Notes: generated from the letters alone by a model not told the origin. Counted from the stretch's first letter, positions 28,306 through 39,666 are shown. The stretch is 64,000 bases of DNA from Vibrio parahaemolyticus (GCF_900460535.1 NZ_UHIL01000001.1:1488001-1552000), one strand, 5' to 3'. Made by a program: numbers and translations.

Positions 28306-31300
28306 ATGTTACCAAGATTACACTCGCAAACTGATGTCGATCCTCTTGTTCTTCGTTTTCTGAAAGAGCTTGAACAAGCCGGATTCACTGGCGACATCGA
28401 AAGCCAATATTCAAGTCGTTTAGCTGTCGCTACAGACAACAGCGTTTACCAGCAACTTCCTCAAGCAGTCGTCCATCCTCGAACGACTCAAGATGTTTCT
28501 CTCATCGGAAAACTGAGCAATCAAGAAAAGTACGAAAGAATCACGTTCTCCCCTCGTGGTGGCGGTACCGGTACAAATGGCCAGTCGCTGACCAAAGGCA
28601 TTGTGGTGGATTTGTCTCGCCACATGAACAAAGTATTGGAAGTGAATGAAGATGAAGGGTGGGTTCGCGTTCAAACTGGTGTAGTGAAAGATCAGTTGAA
28701 CGATGCGGTTCGTCCTTACGGCTACTTTTTCTCTCCAGATTTGTCGACCAGCAACCGCGCAACGATTGGCGGGATGGTGAATACCGACGCCTCTGGTCAA
28801 GGCTCTCTTAAATACGGGAAAACGTCTGATCATGTACTGTCGTTGCAAGCGGTGTTTGCTGACGGCTCGATTTTAGAGTCTGATTTGTCTCATGGTTATC
28901 CAAAAGAAGGCGAGTTTGCCGCTACGGCGTTACAAGTGACGGAATCAGTTTGTCGAGATAAACGTCAACAGATCTTGGATAAATTTCCTCCTCTTAATCG
29001 CTTCCTAACGGGCTACGACTTAAAGAACGCGTTAAATGAAGAAGATGACCGTTTCGATATCACACGAGTGCTGTGTGGAGCAGAAGGCTCATTGGCCTTT
29101 ATTACGGAAGCGAAGCTAAACCTGACGCCAATTCCGAAAGCGCGTACCTTAGTTAACGTGAAATACAACAGCTTTGACTCTGCACTACGCAATGCGCCAT
29201 TTATGGTCGAAGCGAAAGCACTTTCTGTTGAAACTGTTGACTCAAAAGTACTTAATCTCGCGAAGCAAGACATTGTCTGGCACACCGTGAGCGATCTGAT
29301 CACCGACGTGCCAAACAAAGAAATGCTTGGCATCAATATGGTGGAATACGCAGGGCAAGACGAAGAAGAAGTTGCTGCGCAGGTCGCGGCGTTAACCGCC
29401 AAACTCGATATCATGTTGGAAACAGAAGAAGCGGGCATTATCGGCTACCAAGTTTGTAACGATGTAGCGAGTATTGGACGTATCTACAACATGCGTAAAA
29501 AAGCGGTGGGTTTGTTAGGCGCTGCAAAAGGCCGCGCTAAACCGGTCGCATTCGCTGAAGATACGTGTGTACCACCAGAAAACTTGGCCGATTTCATTGT
29601 AGAGTTCCGCGAACTATTAGATAGCAAGTCTCTGAATTACGGTATGTTTGGTCACGTTGATGCAGGGGTGCTGCATGTGCGTCCTGCGTTGGACTTGTGC
29701 GACCCGCACCAAGAAGCATTGATGCATGAAGTCTCTGATGAAGTCGTCAAGCTGGTAGCGAAATACGGCGGCCTGATGTGGGGTGAGCACGGTAAAGGTT
29801 TCCGCTCGGAATATGGTCCGGAGTTCTTTGGCAAAGAGTTGTTTACTGAGCTTCGACGCGTAAAAGCTGCATTCGACCCACATAATAAAATGAACCCAGG
29901 CAAAATCTGTACGCCACTTGATAGCGATGCAGAGTTGGTAAAAGTAACCGACACCAAACGTGGTTACTATGATCGCCAAATTGACGTACAAGTACGTGAC
30001 AGCTTTAAGCAAGCGATGGAATGTAACGGGAACGGTTTATGCTTTAACTACGATACCAGTTCGCCGATGTGTCCATCGATGAAAGTGACGGCTGATCGTC
30101 GTCATTCGCCAAAAGGGCGCGCTGGATTGGTTCGTGAATGGTTGCGTCAGCTTACTGAGCAAGGTATTGATATTCTTGACCTAGAAAAGCAAACGTTAGA
30201 AAATAAAACATCGATCAAAACCATGATTGATCGTGTGCGTCATTCCATTAATCGTCGTCACGAATACGATTTCTCTCATGAAGTTTATGAAGCAATGAAC
30301 GGCTGCTTAGCGTGTAAAGCGTGTGCGAGCCAATGTCCGATCAAAGTGGATGTTCCAAGTTTCCGTTCCCGCTTTTTAAACATTTATCACTCGCGCTATC
30401 AGCGTCCGGCAAAAGATTATTTGGTTGCCAACATTGAAACCATGCTACCAATAATGGCAAAAGCACCGGCAGTCGTGAACGGCGTATTGAAACAGTCGTG
30501 GGTGAAGAGCTTAACGGCTTCAACTGTAGGGTATGTGGATGCGCCGTTGTTGTCTGTTCCTACGTTGAAACAGCGCGTAGAGTCGCTGACAACGCCGTAT
30601 GATCTGCAAGTATTGAGTGGTTTGTCTTCGACTGAAAAGAGCAAGCACGTATTAATCGTTCAAGACCCATTTACCAGCTATTACGATGCGGACGTTGTTG
30701 AAGACTTCGTCAAGTTGGTTAAAAAGCTAGGTATGCATCCAGTGCTTTTGCCATTTAAGCCAAATGGTAAAGCGCAACACATCAAAGGCTTCCTACGCCA
30801 GTTTAAAGAGACCGCGGCTGATACGGCGAAGTTCTTGGCGATGGTGGCGGACTTAGACATTCCGTTGGTCGGCGTTGATCCGGCATTGGTGCTGTGCTAT
30901 CGAGATGAGTACGCGGAAGTACTCGGTAGCAAGCGAGGCGATTTCGATGTGCTAACGGCACACGAATGGCTGTACCCAAGGTTGGAAGCGTTTGAAGTAG
31001 CAAAGCAACGGGAAAATCAGGAACCGTGGTACTTGTTTGCGCACTGCACTGAAAAAACCAAAATGCCGAACGCAGAGAAAGAATGGGGCGCTATTTTTGC
31101 TCACTTTGGCGCGGTATTGAACACAGTACCGGTTGGTTGTTGTGGCATGGCGGGTACATTTGGCCACGAGGTTGATAAGCTGTCGATGTCGAAAGACATA
31201 TACAATTTAAGTTGGAAACCAAACCTAGATAAGTTAGATAACGAAAGATGTTTGATTACTGGTTATTCTTGCCGAAGCCAAGTAAAACGCTTTGAAGGAA

Positions 31301-31344
31301 CAAAGCCTAAGCATCCCGTTCAAGCACTGTTAACTTTGGTATAA
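28306..31344 (+). CDS. ydiJ: YdiJ-type FAD/iron-sulfur D-2-hydroxyacid dehydrogenase
   Basis: A 1012-residue fusion enzyme. The FAD_binding_4 domain (about 40-200) has SPRGGGTGTNGQSL and the FAD-oxidase C domain has HVDAGVLHVRP and GEHGKG. A ferredoxin-like region follows, with cysteines near 571 and a CLACKACASQCP cluster beginning at residue 667. A CCG-type C-terminal domain has GCCGMAG at about 943. The E. coli orthologue oxidises D-2-hydroxyglutarate; the same role is likely. AGGAAG precedes the ATG. It is a single-gene transcript with its own terminator. Confidence 0.93.
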   Translation: MLPRLHSQTDVDPLVLRFLKELEQAGFTGDIESQYSSRLAVATDNSVYQQLPQAVVHPRTTQDVSLIGKLSNQEKYERITFSPRGGGTGTNGQSLTKGIVVDLSRHMNKVLEVNEDEGWVRVQTGVVKDQLNDAVRPYGYFFSPDLSTSNRATIGGMVNTDASGQGSLKYGKTSDHVLSLQAVFADGSILESDLSHGYPKEGEFAATALQVTESVCRDKRQQILDKFPPLNRFLTGYDLKNALNEEDDRFDITRVLCGAEGSLAFITEAKLNLTPIPKARTLVNVKYNSFDSALRNAPFMVEAKALSVETVDSKVLNLAKQDIVWHTVSDLITDVPNKEMLGINMVEYAGQDEEEVAAQVAALTAKLDIMLETEEAGIIGYQVCNDVASIGRIYNMRKKAVGLLGAAKGRAKPVAFAEDTCVPPENLADFIVEFRELLDSKSLNYGMFGHVDAGVLHVRPALDLCDPHQEALMHEVSDEVVKLVAKYGGLMWGEHGKGFRSEYGPEFFGKELFTELRRVKAAFDPHNKMNPGKICTPLDSDAELVKVTDTKRGYYDRQIDVQVRDSFKQAMECNGNGLCFNYDTSSPMCPSMKVTADRRHSPKGRAGLVREWLRQLTEQGIDILDLEKQTLENKTSIKTMIDRVRHSINRRHEYDFSHEVYEAMNGCLACKACASQCPIKVDVPSFRSRFLNIYHSRYQRPAKDYLVANIETMLPIMAKAPAVVNGVLKQSWVKSLTASTVGYVDAPLLSVPTLKQRVESLTTPYDLQVLSGLSSTEKSKHVLIVQDPFTSYYDADVVEDFVKLVKKLGMHPVLLPFKPNGKAQHIKGFLRQFKETAADTAKFLAMVADLDIPLVGVDPALVLCYRDEYAEVLGSKRGDFDVLTAHEWLYPRLEAFEVAKQRENQEPWYLFAHCTEKTKMPNAEKEWGAIFAHFGAVLNTVPVGCCGMAGTFGHEVDKLSMSKDIYNLSWKPNLDKLDNERCLITGYSCRSQVKRFEGTKPKHPVQALLTLV

Positions 31345-31351
31345 TGACATC

Positions 31352-31376
31352 AAGCCCAGTCCAACTGGGCTTTTTG
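31352..31376 (+). terminator. Terminator after ydiJ
   Basis: AAGCCCAGT and ACTGGGCTT form a 9-bp stem over loop CCA, then TTTTT. Confidence 0.88.
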
Positions 31377-31413
31377 CCCAATGATGAACATTCCATTTCA
31401 AAGGATCTGAACC

Positions 31414-31875
31414 TTGAGAAAACTTGAACTCAAAGTCCCACCTGTTGCGGTGTTTTTGCTGGTCATACTTCTGATGTACGGGCTTAAAGTCTTGACGCCG
31501 AGCATGAATATTCGAGTGCCCTTTGTTGAGTTTGTAGTCGGCGCACTAACTTTGTTGTCTGGCTACATGGGGATTGCCGGTGTATATGAATTTCGCAAAG
31601 TAAAGACTACCGTGAACCCAGTAAAACCTGATGCAGCATCTTCCGTTGTAAGAACTGGCGTGTTTGCCTTCTCACGTAACCCAATGTACATGGCGTTGTT
31701 ACTGCTCATCATTGCGGTGGGTTTATGGTGGCAACATTTAAGTGTGGTGCTTTGCGGTGTGTTGTTTGTCAGTTATATGAATCGATTTCAAATCAAACCA
31801 GAAGAACATGTATTGGAAAGGTTGTTTGGTGATGAATACTTGGATTATAAAAACCAAGTTCGTCGCTGGATTTGA
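31414..31875 (+). CDS. Isoprenylcysteine carboxyl methyltransferase-family membrane protein
   Basis: A 153-residue membrane protein with four hydrophobic segments. RTGVFAFSRNPMYMALLL and the C-terminal RFQIKPEEHVLERLFGDEYLDYKNQVRRWI are the SAM-binding signature of the ICMT/PEMT-like family. Bacterial members are mostly uncharacterised and might methylate lipids or small molecules. The start is TTG at 31414, seven bases after AAGGATC; no in-frame ATG is as well placed. It is separated from ydiJ by a terminator. Confidence 0.85.
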   Translation: MRKLELKVPPVAVFLLVILLMYGLKVLTPSMNIRVPFVEFVVGALTLLSGYMGIAGVYEFRKVKTTVNPVKPDAASSVVRTGVFAFSRNPMYMALLLLIIAVGLWWQHLSVVLCGVLFVSYMNRFQIKPEEHVLERLFGDEYLDYKNQVRRWI

Positions 31876-31907
31876 ATACCGAGCTGCCATCGACTCATTT
31901 TTTAAGT

Positions 31908-31946
31908 AAAAAGAAAGCCCAACATCAATCGTTGGGCTTTCTTTTT
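31908..31946. terminator. Bidirectional terminator, methyltransferase / DUF3581
   Basis: A 16-base stem (AAAAAGAAAGCCCAAC with its complement) between convergent genes, flanked by A- and T-runs. Confidence 0.9.
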
Positions 31947-31980
31947 GGTATCCGATTGTTATCGCTAATTCGGCAGTCTG

Positions 31981-32706
31981 TTACGCTGCCTTAACGAACT
32001 TTGCTAGGAATGCATCCTTACGCTCATTAAAGCGGTGTACAAGGTCCTCAACGGCTTCTTGATCGTATGGCTTCAAACCACTCGCTACCATACGTTTAAT
32101 GCCTTTACCGACCACTTCACCATCTTCTTTGAATGCGAAGTTCAAAGTCACCACGCCGCGCTTACCATCTACATCAAACGTCGCACCAGTGAAATCCACT
32201 TCAGGATGTGTAAGGTCTAAGCGTGAAAATTCCACTTCCATGCTTTCATAAATAACCAGTGGACGCTGACAGTTGATCATCATTTGTTTCTCTTCCATAA
32301 GAGGAACCATGATGTGCGGGAAGTTCATGCCAGAAAACTGCACGTAATTTGTTACAACGTGCTCAATAAAAGCTGGGTTGTGGTTGGTTTCGCCTTCACG
32401 AGACATGTGCAAGTATTCTTTGCCTGCCTCATCTACGACTGCGCTTTCTTTTTCACACTTATTTTCAATATGCAGCTCAATGCCATCATTTACCATGCCA
32501 GAGAAACGAAAGCGCATTTTTTGGCTGATGCCTTCTTTACTTAGTAGAACGGCAAATAGCAGATCGCCAGGCACACAAAAGCGTTTGTTATCTTCATCAT
32601 GAATAGGGTTGTAATCACCAGCCACACGCTTAGCAAAGTGACTTGCTTGTTCGCGAGTGAATTGAAATTGATGATTATTGTTTGAAAAATAAGGTGTTAG
32701 AAACAT
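31981..32706 (-). CDS. DUF3581 family protein, hotdog-fold-like
   Basis: A 241-residue protein. Start ATG 32706 (MFLTPYFSNNN) is chosen over an upstream ATG because family members begin here. QASHFAKRVAGDYNPIHDEDN resembles the hydratase motif of MaoC-like hotdog enzymes (GDxNPIHxD), with D and H as possible catalytic residues. A second domain follows. The acyl substrate is unknown. No signal peptide, no operon partner, and a weak ribosome site. Confidence 0.78.
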   Translation of the reverse strand: MFLTPYFSNNNHQFQFTREQASHFAKRVAGDYNPIHDEDNKRFCVPGDLLFAVLLSKEGISQKMRFRFSGMVNDGIELHIENKCEKESAVVDEAGKEYLHMSREGETNHNPAFIEHVVTNYVQFSGMNFPHIMVPLMEEKQMMINCQRPLVIYESMEVEFSRLDLTHPEVDFTGATFDVDGKRGVVTLNFAFKEDGEVVGKGIKRMVASGLKPYDQEAVEDLVHRFNERKDAFLAKFVKAA

Positions 32707-32924
32707 AATTATTAAGTAGTAACCAAAACTGTAAGGGATTATATGCGAATATCTGAGTAGCAATGGTCCATCCAGTAGAAAGTTCACTGCATTTTGACAA
32801 TGCGCACCCAAATCAGCAGATAAACGTTTAAAAACACATGCTTGAATGGCTTATCCATTTATGATGCGAATAAGTGCGTCGCGCGACTCTGATATCACTC
32901 ACGAATTGTTAAGAGTATAGACAC

Positions 32925-32952
32925 AAAAAAGGCTCCACGAAGAGGTGGAGCC
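32925..32952 (-). terminator. Terminator of the hutIGUH operon
   Basis: An 8-bp stem (GGCTCCAC/GTGGAGCC) with a six-base loop is followed on the minus strand by T6. It is 24 bases past the hutH stop. Confidence 0.9.
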
Positions 32953-32976
32953 TAGACTGAAGTTTGCTTCTACAGA

Positions 32977-34512
32977 TTAATGTACGCTTGGCAGAAGGTT
33001 CTCTGGCATCAGTGCGTTATGTAGAGCGAGTTTCAACAATGTGTTTGCTTGCTCGATATCGGGTGCAAAGTAACGGTCTTTATCGTAGAACGACACTTTT
33101 TCACGCAGCATCTGTTTTGCAATTTCGATTCGCTCTGACGATTTATTTGGCGCTCTGAAATCCAAACCTTGCGCCGCCGATAGATATTCGACAGCTAGAA
33201 TGCCGCGAGTGTTTTCACCCATTTCTTTCAGTCTGCGAGCCGCGAATGTCGCCATTGACACGTGGTCTTCTTGGTTTGCTGATGTTGGTAAGCTATCTAC
33301 TGAGGCTGGGTGAGCAAGGGTCTTGTTTTCACTTGCCAATGCCGCAGAGGTTACTTGAGCAATCATGAAGCCAGAGTTCACGCCACCATTATCGACTAAG
33401 AATGGCGGCAGTTTTGATAGCGCGCTGTCGATGAGAAGTGCCATACGACGCTCGGACAAACTGCCGATTTCTGCAATGGCGAGAGCTAAGTTGTCGGCTG
33501 CCATCGCAACAGGTTCTGCATGGAAGTTACCGCCAGAGATGATGTCGTTATCTTCTGCAAATACTAATGGGTTATCAGAAACGGAGTTCGCTTCTACTTG
33601 CAATACTTCAGCGGAGTTACGGATTTGCTGCAAACACGCGCCCATCACTTGCGGCTGACAACGCAGTGAGTATGGGTCTTGCACTTTTTCACAGTTAGTG
33701 TGCGATTCACCAATTTCACTTGATGTATCCAGTAGGTGACGGTATGCGAGTGCTGCATCCATTTGGCTACGATGACCACGTACGCGGTGGATTCGAGGGT
33801 CGAACGGACGTCGGCTACCTAGTGCGGCTTCTACAGACATGGCGCCACACACGGTTGCTGACGCAAAAAGGTCTTCAGCAATAAACAGACCTTCTAGCGC
33901 GAATGCTGTTGAAGCCTGTGTACCATTGAGTAACGCTAAGCCTTCTTTTGGCGCTAGTGTGATAGGCTCAAGACCAGCAATTTTTAGTGCTTCGTAGCCG
34001 GATACGATTTGGCCATTGTGACGTGCTTGACCTTCACCAAGCAGCACCGTACTCATGTGGGCTAGGGGAGCCAAATCGCCTGAAGCTCCGACTGAGCCTT
34101 TTTGAGGAACGCATGGATAAACTTGCGCATTGACCAAATCAATCAACATGTTGATGACTTTCAAACGAATGCCAGAAAATCCACGAGCCAAGCTGTTGAT
34201 TTTTAAAACCATCATGAGGCGAACGGTTTCATCAGACATGAATTTGCCGATACCCGCAGCATGAGATAAAACAATACTTCTTTGCAGCGTTTCTAAATCT
34301 TCTGGTGCAATTCGAGTGTTTGCCAAAAGACCGAAACCGGTGTTGATACCATAGACGGTGCGATCTTCTGCGATGACGCGGTCGACGACTTGAGTACTTT
34401 CTTCAATGCCCGGAATGGCCTCTGGGTCCAAAGTAAGGTTGACCGGGGAACGGCTCACTTGACGCAGTTCGTTTAAGCTAATATGACCTGGCTTTAGCGT
34501 TAAATTTAACAT
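32977..34512 (-). CDS. hutH: Histidine ammonia-lyase
   Basis: A 511-residue enzyme removing ammonia from histidine to give urocanate. The internal A143-S144-G145 in [12 protein letters not shown] cyclises to the MIO cofactor, and YGINTGFG provides the active-site tyrosine. Start ATG 34512 is chosen: it lies eight bases after AAGG at the hutU stop and gives the usual length. The alternative ATG at 34521 would abut the hutU stop with no spacing. It is the last gene of the operon, a step apart from its biochemical order as the first enzyme. Confidence 0.97.
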   Translation of the reverse strand: MLNLTLKPGHISLNELRQVSRSPVNLTLDPEAIPGIEESTQVVDRVIAEDRTVYGINTGFGLLANTRIAPEDLETLQRSIVLSHAAGIGKFMSDETVRLMMVLKINSLARGFSGIRLKVINMLIDLVNAQVYPCVPQKGSVGASGDLAPLAHMSTVLLGEGQARHNGQIVSGYEALKIAGLEPITLAPKEGLALLNGTQASTAFALEGLFIAEDLFASATVCGAMSVEAALGSRRPFDPRIHRVRGHRSQMDAALAYRHLLDTSSEIGESHTNCEKVQDPYSLRCQPQVMGACLQQIRNSAEVLQVEANSVSDNPLVFAEDNDIISGGNFHAEPVAMAADNLALAIAEIGSLSERRMALLIDSALSKLPPFLVDNGGVNSGFMIAQVTSAALASENKTLAHPASVDSLPTSANQEDHVSMATFAARRLKEMGENTRGILAVEYLSAAQGLDFRAPNKSSERIEIAKQMLREKVSFYDKDRYFAPDIEQANTLLKLALHNALMPENLLPSVH

Positions 34513-34523
34513 CTCTTTCATCC

Positions 34524-36221
34524 TTACTTGAGCTTCTTCAGTTCTTCGTTGAGCATTGGTAAATCCAGTCCTTGCTCGGCTGCACATTGTTTGGCGATAT
34601 CATATCCCGCATCAGCATGACGCATTACACCCGTTGCAGGGTCGTTATGCAGTACGCGAGCAATGCGTTGAGAAGCATCGTCACTACCGTCACAACAAAT
34701 GACCATACCCGAGTGTTGGGAGAAGCCCATACCTACGCCACCACCGTGATGAAGTGATACCCATGTTGCGCCGCCAGCAGTGTTCAATAATGCGTTTAAT
34801 AGTGGCCAGTCTGATACTGCGTCAGAGCCGTCCATCATGCCTTCTGTTTCTCGGTTCGGGCTTGCTACAGAGCCTGAATCTAAGTGGTCGCGACCAATAA
34901 CGATAGGAGCTTTCAGCTCACCATTTTTCACCATTTCGTTGAACGCTTGACCAAGGCGCTCACGATCTTTCAAACCTACCCAACAAATACGAGCCGGAAG
35001 ACCTTGGAACTGAATACGCTCACGCGCCATATCTAACCAGTTATGCAGATGTGGGTTGTCAGGAATCAACTCTTTTACTTTTTGGTCGGTTTTGTAAATG
35101 TCTTCTGGATCACCAGATAGAGCTGCCCAACGGAAAGGCCCAATGCCTTCACAGAATAAAGGACGAATATAAGCAGGAACGAAACCTGGGAAATCAAACG
35201 CATTTTCTACGCCTTCTTCCAGTGCCATCTGACGAATGTTGTTACCGTAATCGAGTGTCGCCGAGCCACGGCTTTGCAGATCAAGCATCGCTTGCACTTG
35301 TACTGCCATGGATTTCTTTGCTGCTTTTACAACAGCGGCTTCATCTTGCAGACGCATTTCTGCTGCGTGAGACATGCTCCAACCTTGTGGTAGGTAACCA
35401 TTTAATGGGTCATGCGCAGAGGTTTGGTCAGTAACTACATCTGGTGTGATATTGCGTTCAACAAGCTCTGAGAAAACATCAGCCGCGTTACCTAGAAGGC
35501 CAACAGATACTGGCGTGTCTGATTCGGTGATGATTGCGAGTGCTTCGTCTAGAGACGTCGCTTTTTGGTCAACATAACCAGTACGCAGACGGTAATCGAT
35601 ACGTGATTCGTCACACTCAACGGCAATCATTGAAAAACCTGCCATGGTGCCCGCAAGTGGTTGAGCGCCACCCATGCCACCAAGACCACCAGTTAGAACC
35701 CAGCGACCTTTTGCATCGCCGTTAAAGTGCTTTTTCGCAACTGACACGAAGGTTTCGTAAGTGCCTTGGACGATGCCTTGTGAACCGATATAAATCCAGC
35801 TACCCGCGGTCATTTGGCCGTACATCATCAAACCTTGCTTATCAAGCTCGTTGAAGTGTTCCCAGTTTGCCCAATGCGGAACCAAGTTTGAGTTAGCAAT
35901 GAGCACACGCGGTGCGTTTTTGTGGGTTGGGAAAACACCCACAGGTTTACCTGATTGCACTAAAAGCGTTTGGTCATCTTCGAGTCTTTCCAGTACTTCT
36001 ACAATCTTGTCGTAACATTCCCAGTTTCGTGCTGCGCGACCAATGCCGCCGTATACCACTAATGAATGTGGATGTTCTGCCACATCAGGATCTAGGTTGT
36101 TCATCAGCATACGAAGTGGGGCTTCTGTAAGCCAAGATTTTGCGCGCAGTTTATTTCCGTGAGGTGCACGAATTGTTCTGCTTGTATCAAGTCGTGGATC
36201 TTGTCCCTGGCGCTGTGTCAT
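34524..36221 (-). CDS. hutU: Urocanate hydratase
   Basis: A 565-residue cytosolic enzyme converting urocanate to imidazolonepropionate with tightly bound NAD. The NAD and active-site segments [23 protein letters not shown] and [20 protein letters not shown] are present, the last containing the conserved cysteine. AAAGGAGT precedes the start. The stop is 12 bases from the hutH start, indicating coupled translation. Gap to hutG is about 85 bases. Confidence 0.98.
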   Translation of the reverse strand: MTQRQGQDPRLDTSRTIRAPHGNKLRAKSWLTEAPLRMLMNNLDPDVAEHPHSLVVYGGIGRAARNWECYDKIVEVLERLEDDQTLLVQSGKPVGVFPTHKNAPRVLIANSNLVPHWANWEHFNELDKQGLMMYGQMTAGSWIYIGSQGIVQGTYETFVSVAKKHFNGDAKGRWVLTGGLGGMGGAQPLAGTMAGFSMIAVECDESRIDYRLRTGYVDQKATSLDEALAIITESDTPVSVGLLGNAADVFSELVERNITPDVVTDQTSAHDPLNGYLPQGWSMSHAAEMRLQDEAAVVKAAKKSMAVQVQAMLDLQSRGSATLDYGNNIRQMALEEGVENAFDFPGFVPAYIRPLFCEGIGPFRWAALSGDPEDIYKTDQKVKELIPDNPHLHNWLDMARERIQFQGLPARICWVGLKDRERLGQAFNEMVKNGELKAPIVIGRDHLDSGSVASPNRETEGMMDGSDAVSDWPLLNALLNTAGGATWVSLHHGGGVGMGFSQHSGMVICCDGSDDASQRIARVLHNDPATGVMRHADAGYDIAKQCAAEQGLDLPMLNEELKKLK

Positions 36222-36305
36222 TTTCAGACTCCTTTAGTTTCTCGTGATGACCAAGTGCTTGCTTGGTCTTTTTATTCAAAATTCACTTAGATTTCAAAGT
36301 GATGG

Positions 36306-37328
36306 TTATTTAATAGGTTGAGGTTTATGTTCTTTCTCCGCCATGGCGTTGGCGATGTCCCAACACAAACGGGCAGCTAAGCGAGCGGTTTGACTATCGA
36401 CATCGTAATTCGGGTTGTACTCTGCGATATCGGCTAACATAAGCTTGTTTTTGTAGTGAAGAATTCGTTCTAAAAAAGGTGCGATTGTGTCGTAACTTAC
36501 ACCTCTAGCCGCAGGAGCACTTACGCCTGGCGCGGTTGCTGCTGGGAATACATCCAAATCAATGGTGAGATAGAGATAGTCACAATCGTCGATAAAGTGT
36601 TGCAGTTGGGTTAGGTGGTAGCTGTGATTCAAGTAATTGAGTTGACTATCTTCTACATACCATACGTTCAGCTCGTCCGCTTTTTGGAATAATGCTTGCG
36701 TGTTGCTGCTTCGACTCACCCCCAAACAGGCGTAATGGAAAGCCCAATCGTTACGCTGACAAAAATGATGAATTTGGTTGAATGGTGTACCTGAGCTTGG
36801 TTTTACATCCGCTAATGAACTTTCGAACGCGCGCAAATCGAAGTGCGCATCGAAGTTAATGATGCCAATTTTTGGCTTTTTCTCTGGATGATGCGTTTTG
36901 AAATATTCCGCTAGACCAGAAAACGATGCCCACGCAATTTCGTGTCCGCCCCCCAAAACGATAGTTGGCGTGTGAGGTAGCGCTTCTGAAATGAGGTTTG
37001 CACAGCGTGATTGGCTTTCTTCTAACAAGTCATCATCGCAAACGACAGTCCCAAGATCATAAAGCTGGGCATCTTTATGCCAAGCGAGATTCGCTAGCGC
37101 TCTACGAATCAAATCTGGTGCTTTTTTCGCTCCAATTCGGCCTTTGTTTCTCGCAACGCCTGCGTCGGTAGCAAAACCCAGAATGGATACGCCTTGAGAG
37201 GCTCTCTCTAGCTCGCTTGTTTTTTGATGTTTAACGACGTGGTGAATGCGTTGACCCAATTTGCCATCTTCAGCATCATGACGGCCTTGCCAGTGAAATT
37301 TTTGTTGGTGTAAATCTGACTGAGACAT
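36306..37328 (-). CDS. hutG: Formimidoylglutamase
   Basis: A 340-residue member of the arginase/ureohydrolase family that hydrolyses formiminoglutamate to glutamate and formamide. The two-manganese ligands lie in [17 protein letters not shown] and TIDLDVFPA. Start ATG 37328 follows GGAGG by eight bases, and the hutI stop is one base away. This gives a direct one-step route to glutamate, so a formiminoglutamate deiminase is not needed. Confidence 0.97.
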   Translation of the reverse strand: MSQSDLHQQKFHWQGRHDAEDGKLGQRIHHVVKHQKTSELERASQGVSILGFATDAGVARNKGRIGAKKAPDLIRRALANLAWHKDAQLYDLGTVVCDDDLLEESQSRCANLISEALPHTPTIVLGGGHEIAWASFSGLAEYFKTHHPEKKPKIGIINFDAHFDLRAFESSLADVKPSSGTPFNQIHHFCQRNDWAFHYACLGVSRSSNTQALFQKADELNVWYVEDSQLNYLNHSYHLTQLQHFIDDCDYLYLTIDLDVFPAATAPGVSAPAARGVSYDTIAPFLERILHYKNKLMLADIAEYNPNYDVDSQTARLAARLCWDIANAMAEKEHKPQPIK

Positions 37329-37329
37329 A

Positions 37330-38580
37330 TTAAAAGCCTCCGTGTGAAACATATTCACCATTTACTATACGACCTACGAGACGTTTTGCTCCGACTTGGT
37401 AACTTAAATCTGCTGGGTGTTCGATATCCCAGATAGCAAAGTCCGCATCGAAACCTGTTTTTATCACTCCTCGTGAGTTGGTGTAGCCAAGTGCTTGTGC
37501 AGCATGTTGCGTTACGCCGCGCAATGCTTCTTGTGGCGTGAGACGAAATAGGGTGCACGCCATATTCATCATCAGAGTCAGGTCTGAAAAGGGTGATGTA
37601 CCTGGGTTTACATCGGTGGCGATAGCCATTGGCACGTGGTACTTCCTTAGTAGCTCAATCGGTGGTAACTGAGTTTCTCTCAAAAAGTAAAAAGCACCGG
37701 GTAGTAGTGTGGCGACGGTATCGGACTTCGAAAGGGCGACCACACCGTCTTCATCGAGATATTCGATATGGTCAGCCGAAAGGCCTCCGTACCGTGCAGT
37801 CAATTCAGTGCCACCAAGGTTCGATAGTTGCTCTGTGTGGCCTTTTACGTGTAAGCCATATTGTTTCGCTGTCGCAAATACTTTTTCGGTTTGATCCAAA
37901 TTAAAACCGATAGACTCACAAAACACATCCACACTGGTAGCCAAGTTTTCCTCTGCGACGATTGGGATGATTTCCTGACAAATATGTTCGATGTAATCGT
38001 CTGCGCGACCTTCAAATTCAGGCGGTAAAGCATGAGCGGCAAGAAGGGTAGTTGTGATTTTGACTTTACGCTCTTGTTCTAAGGCTTTTGCAGCACGCAG
38101 TATTTTTAGTTCGTCTTTGAGCGTCAAGCCGTAGCCTGATTTTACTTCAACCGACGTAACCCCACTTGCTAACAAGCCATCTAAACGAGGCAACGCGAGC
38201 TCAATTAATTGCTCTTCAGTAGCTGCTCGAGTGGCCTTTACGCTGGAAAGGATACCGCCACCTTGCTTCGCTATTTCCTGATAAGGCACGCCGTTTAAGC
38301 GCATCTCAAATTCATTCGCGCGATTCCCCGCGTAAATTAAGTGGGTGTGGCAATCAATGAGTCCCGGCGTCAGAAGTTGACCTTGTAGGTCGATAGTTTG
38401 CGAATAGTGTTGAGGAGACAGAAGCGCTTCTATTTGAGGGGTGTCTCTTCCAACTGGATGAGCACTGATAGCCGCGATTTTACCAGCTTGAATACCAACA
38501 CGGGCTGGCGGCGTTGGTAAGTAACCTGCTTCACCACGTTCCATGCTAACTAGTCGGGCATTCTCAATCAGCAAATCCAT
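37330..38580 (-). CDS. hutI: Imidazolonepropionase
   Basis: A 416-residue amidohydrolase opening the imidazolone ring to N-formiminoglutamate. Metal ligands are in [17 protein letters not shown] and SADHIEYL, and [11 protein letters not shown] is the late motif. Start ATG 38580 gives [12 protein letters not shown], the normal family start; GGAATGAGAGA lies ahead. It is the first gene of hutIGUH and its promoter region contains a HutC-type palindrome at 38614-38623. Confidence 0.97.
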   Translation of the reverse strand: MDLLIENARLVSMERGEAGYLPTPPARVGIQAGKIAAISAHPVGRDTPQIEALLSPQHYSQTIDLQGQLLTPGLIDCHTHLIYAGNRANEFEMRLNGVPYQEIAKQGGGILSSVKATRAATEEQLIELALPRLDGLLASGVTSVEVKSGYGLTLKDELKILRAAKALEQERKVKITTTLLAAHALPPEFEGRADDYIEHICQEIIPIVAEENLATSVDVFCESIGFNLDQTEKVFATAKQYGLHVKGHTEQLSNLGGTELTARYGGLSADHIEYLDEDGVVALSKSDTVATLLPGAFYFLRETQLPPIELLRKYHVPMAIATDVNPGTSPFSDLTLMMNMACTLFRLTPQEALRGVTQHAAQALGYTNSRGVIKTGFDADFAIWDIEHPADLSYQVGAKRLVGRIVNGEYVSHGGF

Positions 38581-38613
38581 TCTCTCATTCCTACTTTGAT
38601 TTGTATCTTTAAA

Positions 38614-38623
38614 TGTATATACA
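38614..38623. promoter_or_regulatory. HutC-type operator upstream of hutI
   Basis: The perfect palindrome TGTATATACA fits the GntR/HutC-subfamily pattern (GT...TA...AC). It lies 34 bases upstream of the hutI start, between hutC and the enzyme operon. Confidence 0.72.
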
Positions 38624-38710
38624 AATAAATAGGTCAAAAAGAATGCGGTGACAAGCGTGATGTTGCTAAAATGTGATCAAAACGTAGTGGGAAAGGCTGT
38701 TTATATGCAC

Positions 38711-39418
38711 CTAGAGCAGAACTTTAGAGCTCAGCTTGTACTTATTACCTGGGTGGTAGAGTAGAGCTGTACTGACCAATTTGTCTTGGCTCCATGTTCT
38801 ACGATTAAGAAGAAGACAAGGTTCATTGGCCTGCATTTTCAAATCCAGTTTGATGCGATTATCGGGAACAATGGCTTCAACCGTGTGTTCAATCGCACTC
38901 AACGGACAGTTATTAGATAGGTATTGATTAGGAGTAATTTGGGTGAAGTCTTGGCTAAGATAACTCGGGGCGTATTGGCTGTTTACCCAACGCAGTTCTA
39001 ACTGAATAGGTGTGCTGTCTTCATAGTGAATGATCTCACTGTAAAACACCGTTGTACCAAGCATTACACCAAGTTTTATTGCGATGCTATCATCCGCTTT
39101 TATCGCGACTTGCTGAACTACTTTACTGCTGTATTGGCGTCCTCGGTCACTGACTTCTTCCGCTATATTGCGAATATCTAGTAATGGGGATTCTGATTTC
39201 TCACTAGGGTCACAAACGAACGTTCCCAACCTTGGGCGACGTTGTAGTTTCCCTTCATTCACCAGATCTCGTATCGCTTTGTTTACTGTCATTCGGCTTA
39301 CACCAAACTGTTCAGTCAGCTCGATTTCAGTCGCAATGCGCTGTCCGACCATCCAATCTCCGGAATCAATTTTATCGAGGATAAATTGTTTGATTTGCAT
39401 GTAGAGTGGCGCAGACAT
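38711..39418 (-). CDS. hutC: Histidine utilisation repressor, GntR/HutC family
   Basis: A 235-residue regulator. The N-terminal winged helix-turn-helix (ATEIELTEQFGVSRMTVNKAIRDLVNEG) is joined to a UTRA ligand domain that should bind urocanate. Start ATG 39418 (MSAPLYMQIKQ) follows AAAGG; the upstream ATG at 39508 would add a leader-like stretch. A TATACAA half-site lies about 25 bases upstream of the start and may mediate autoregulation. It sits just ahead of hutIGUH on the same strand. Confidence 0.95.
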   Translation of the reverse strand: MSAPLYMQIKQFILDKIDSGDWMVGQRIATEIELTEQFGVSRMTVNKAIRDLVNEGKLQRRPRLGTFVCDPSEKSESPLLDIRNIAEEVSDRGRQYSSKVVQQVAIKADDSIAIKLGVMLGTTVFYSEIIHYEDSTPIQLELRWVNSQYAPSYLSQDFTQITPNQYLSNNCPLSAIEHTVEAIVPDNRIKLDLKMQANEPCLLLNRRTWSQDKLVSTALLYHPGNKYKLSSKVLL

Positions 39419-39666
39419 AATGATACCTTTTAAATTGACTATACAAATACTGCTCAATTTAAGTACAAATTGCAAATAGTTATCGACAAATACGACATTT
39501 AGAGACAAATAACGGGCATTTGCTTGCTGAATGATTTGGCTGATTTGATATTTTTTGAATCGATAATGGAATCAAGCCGTATTCTTGCGGTCTATTGCTT
39601 GCAGCTTATAAGGCAATTGTGTAAACAAAGCACAACTAATAAAAACAGTCGCAAAAAAGGAAAGGC

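Noticed and set aside
28115..28315. 66-codon frame upstream of ydiJ
   Set aside because: It overlaps the ydiJ start and leader; no ribosome site or conserved motif.
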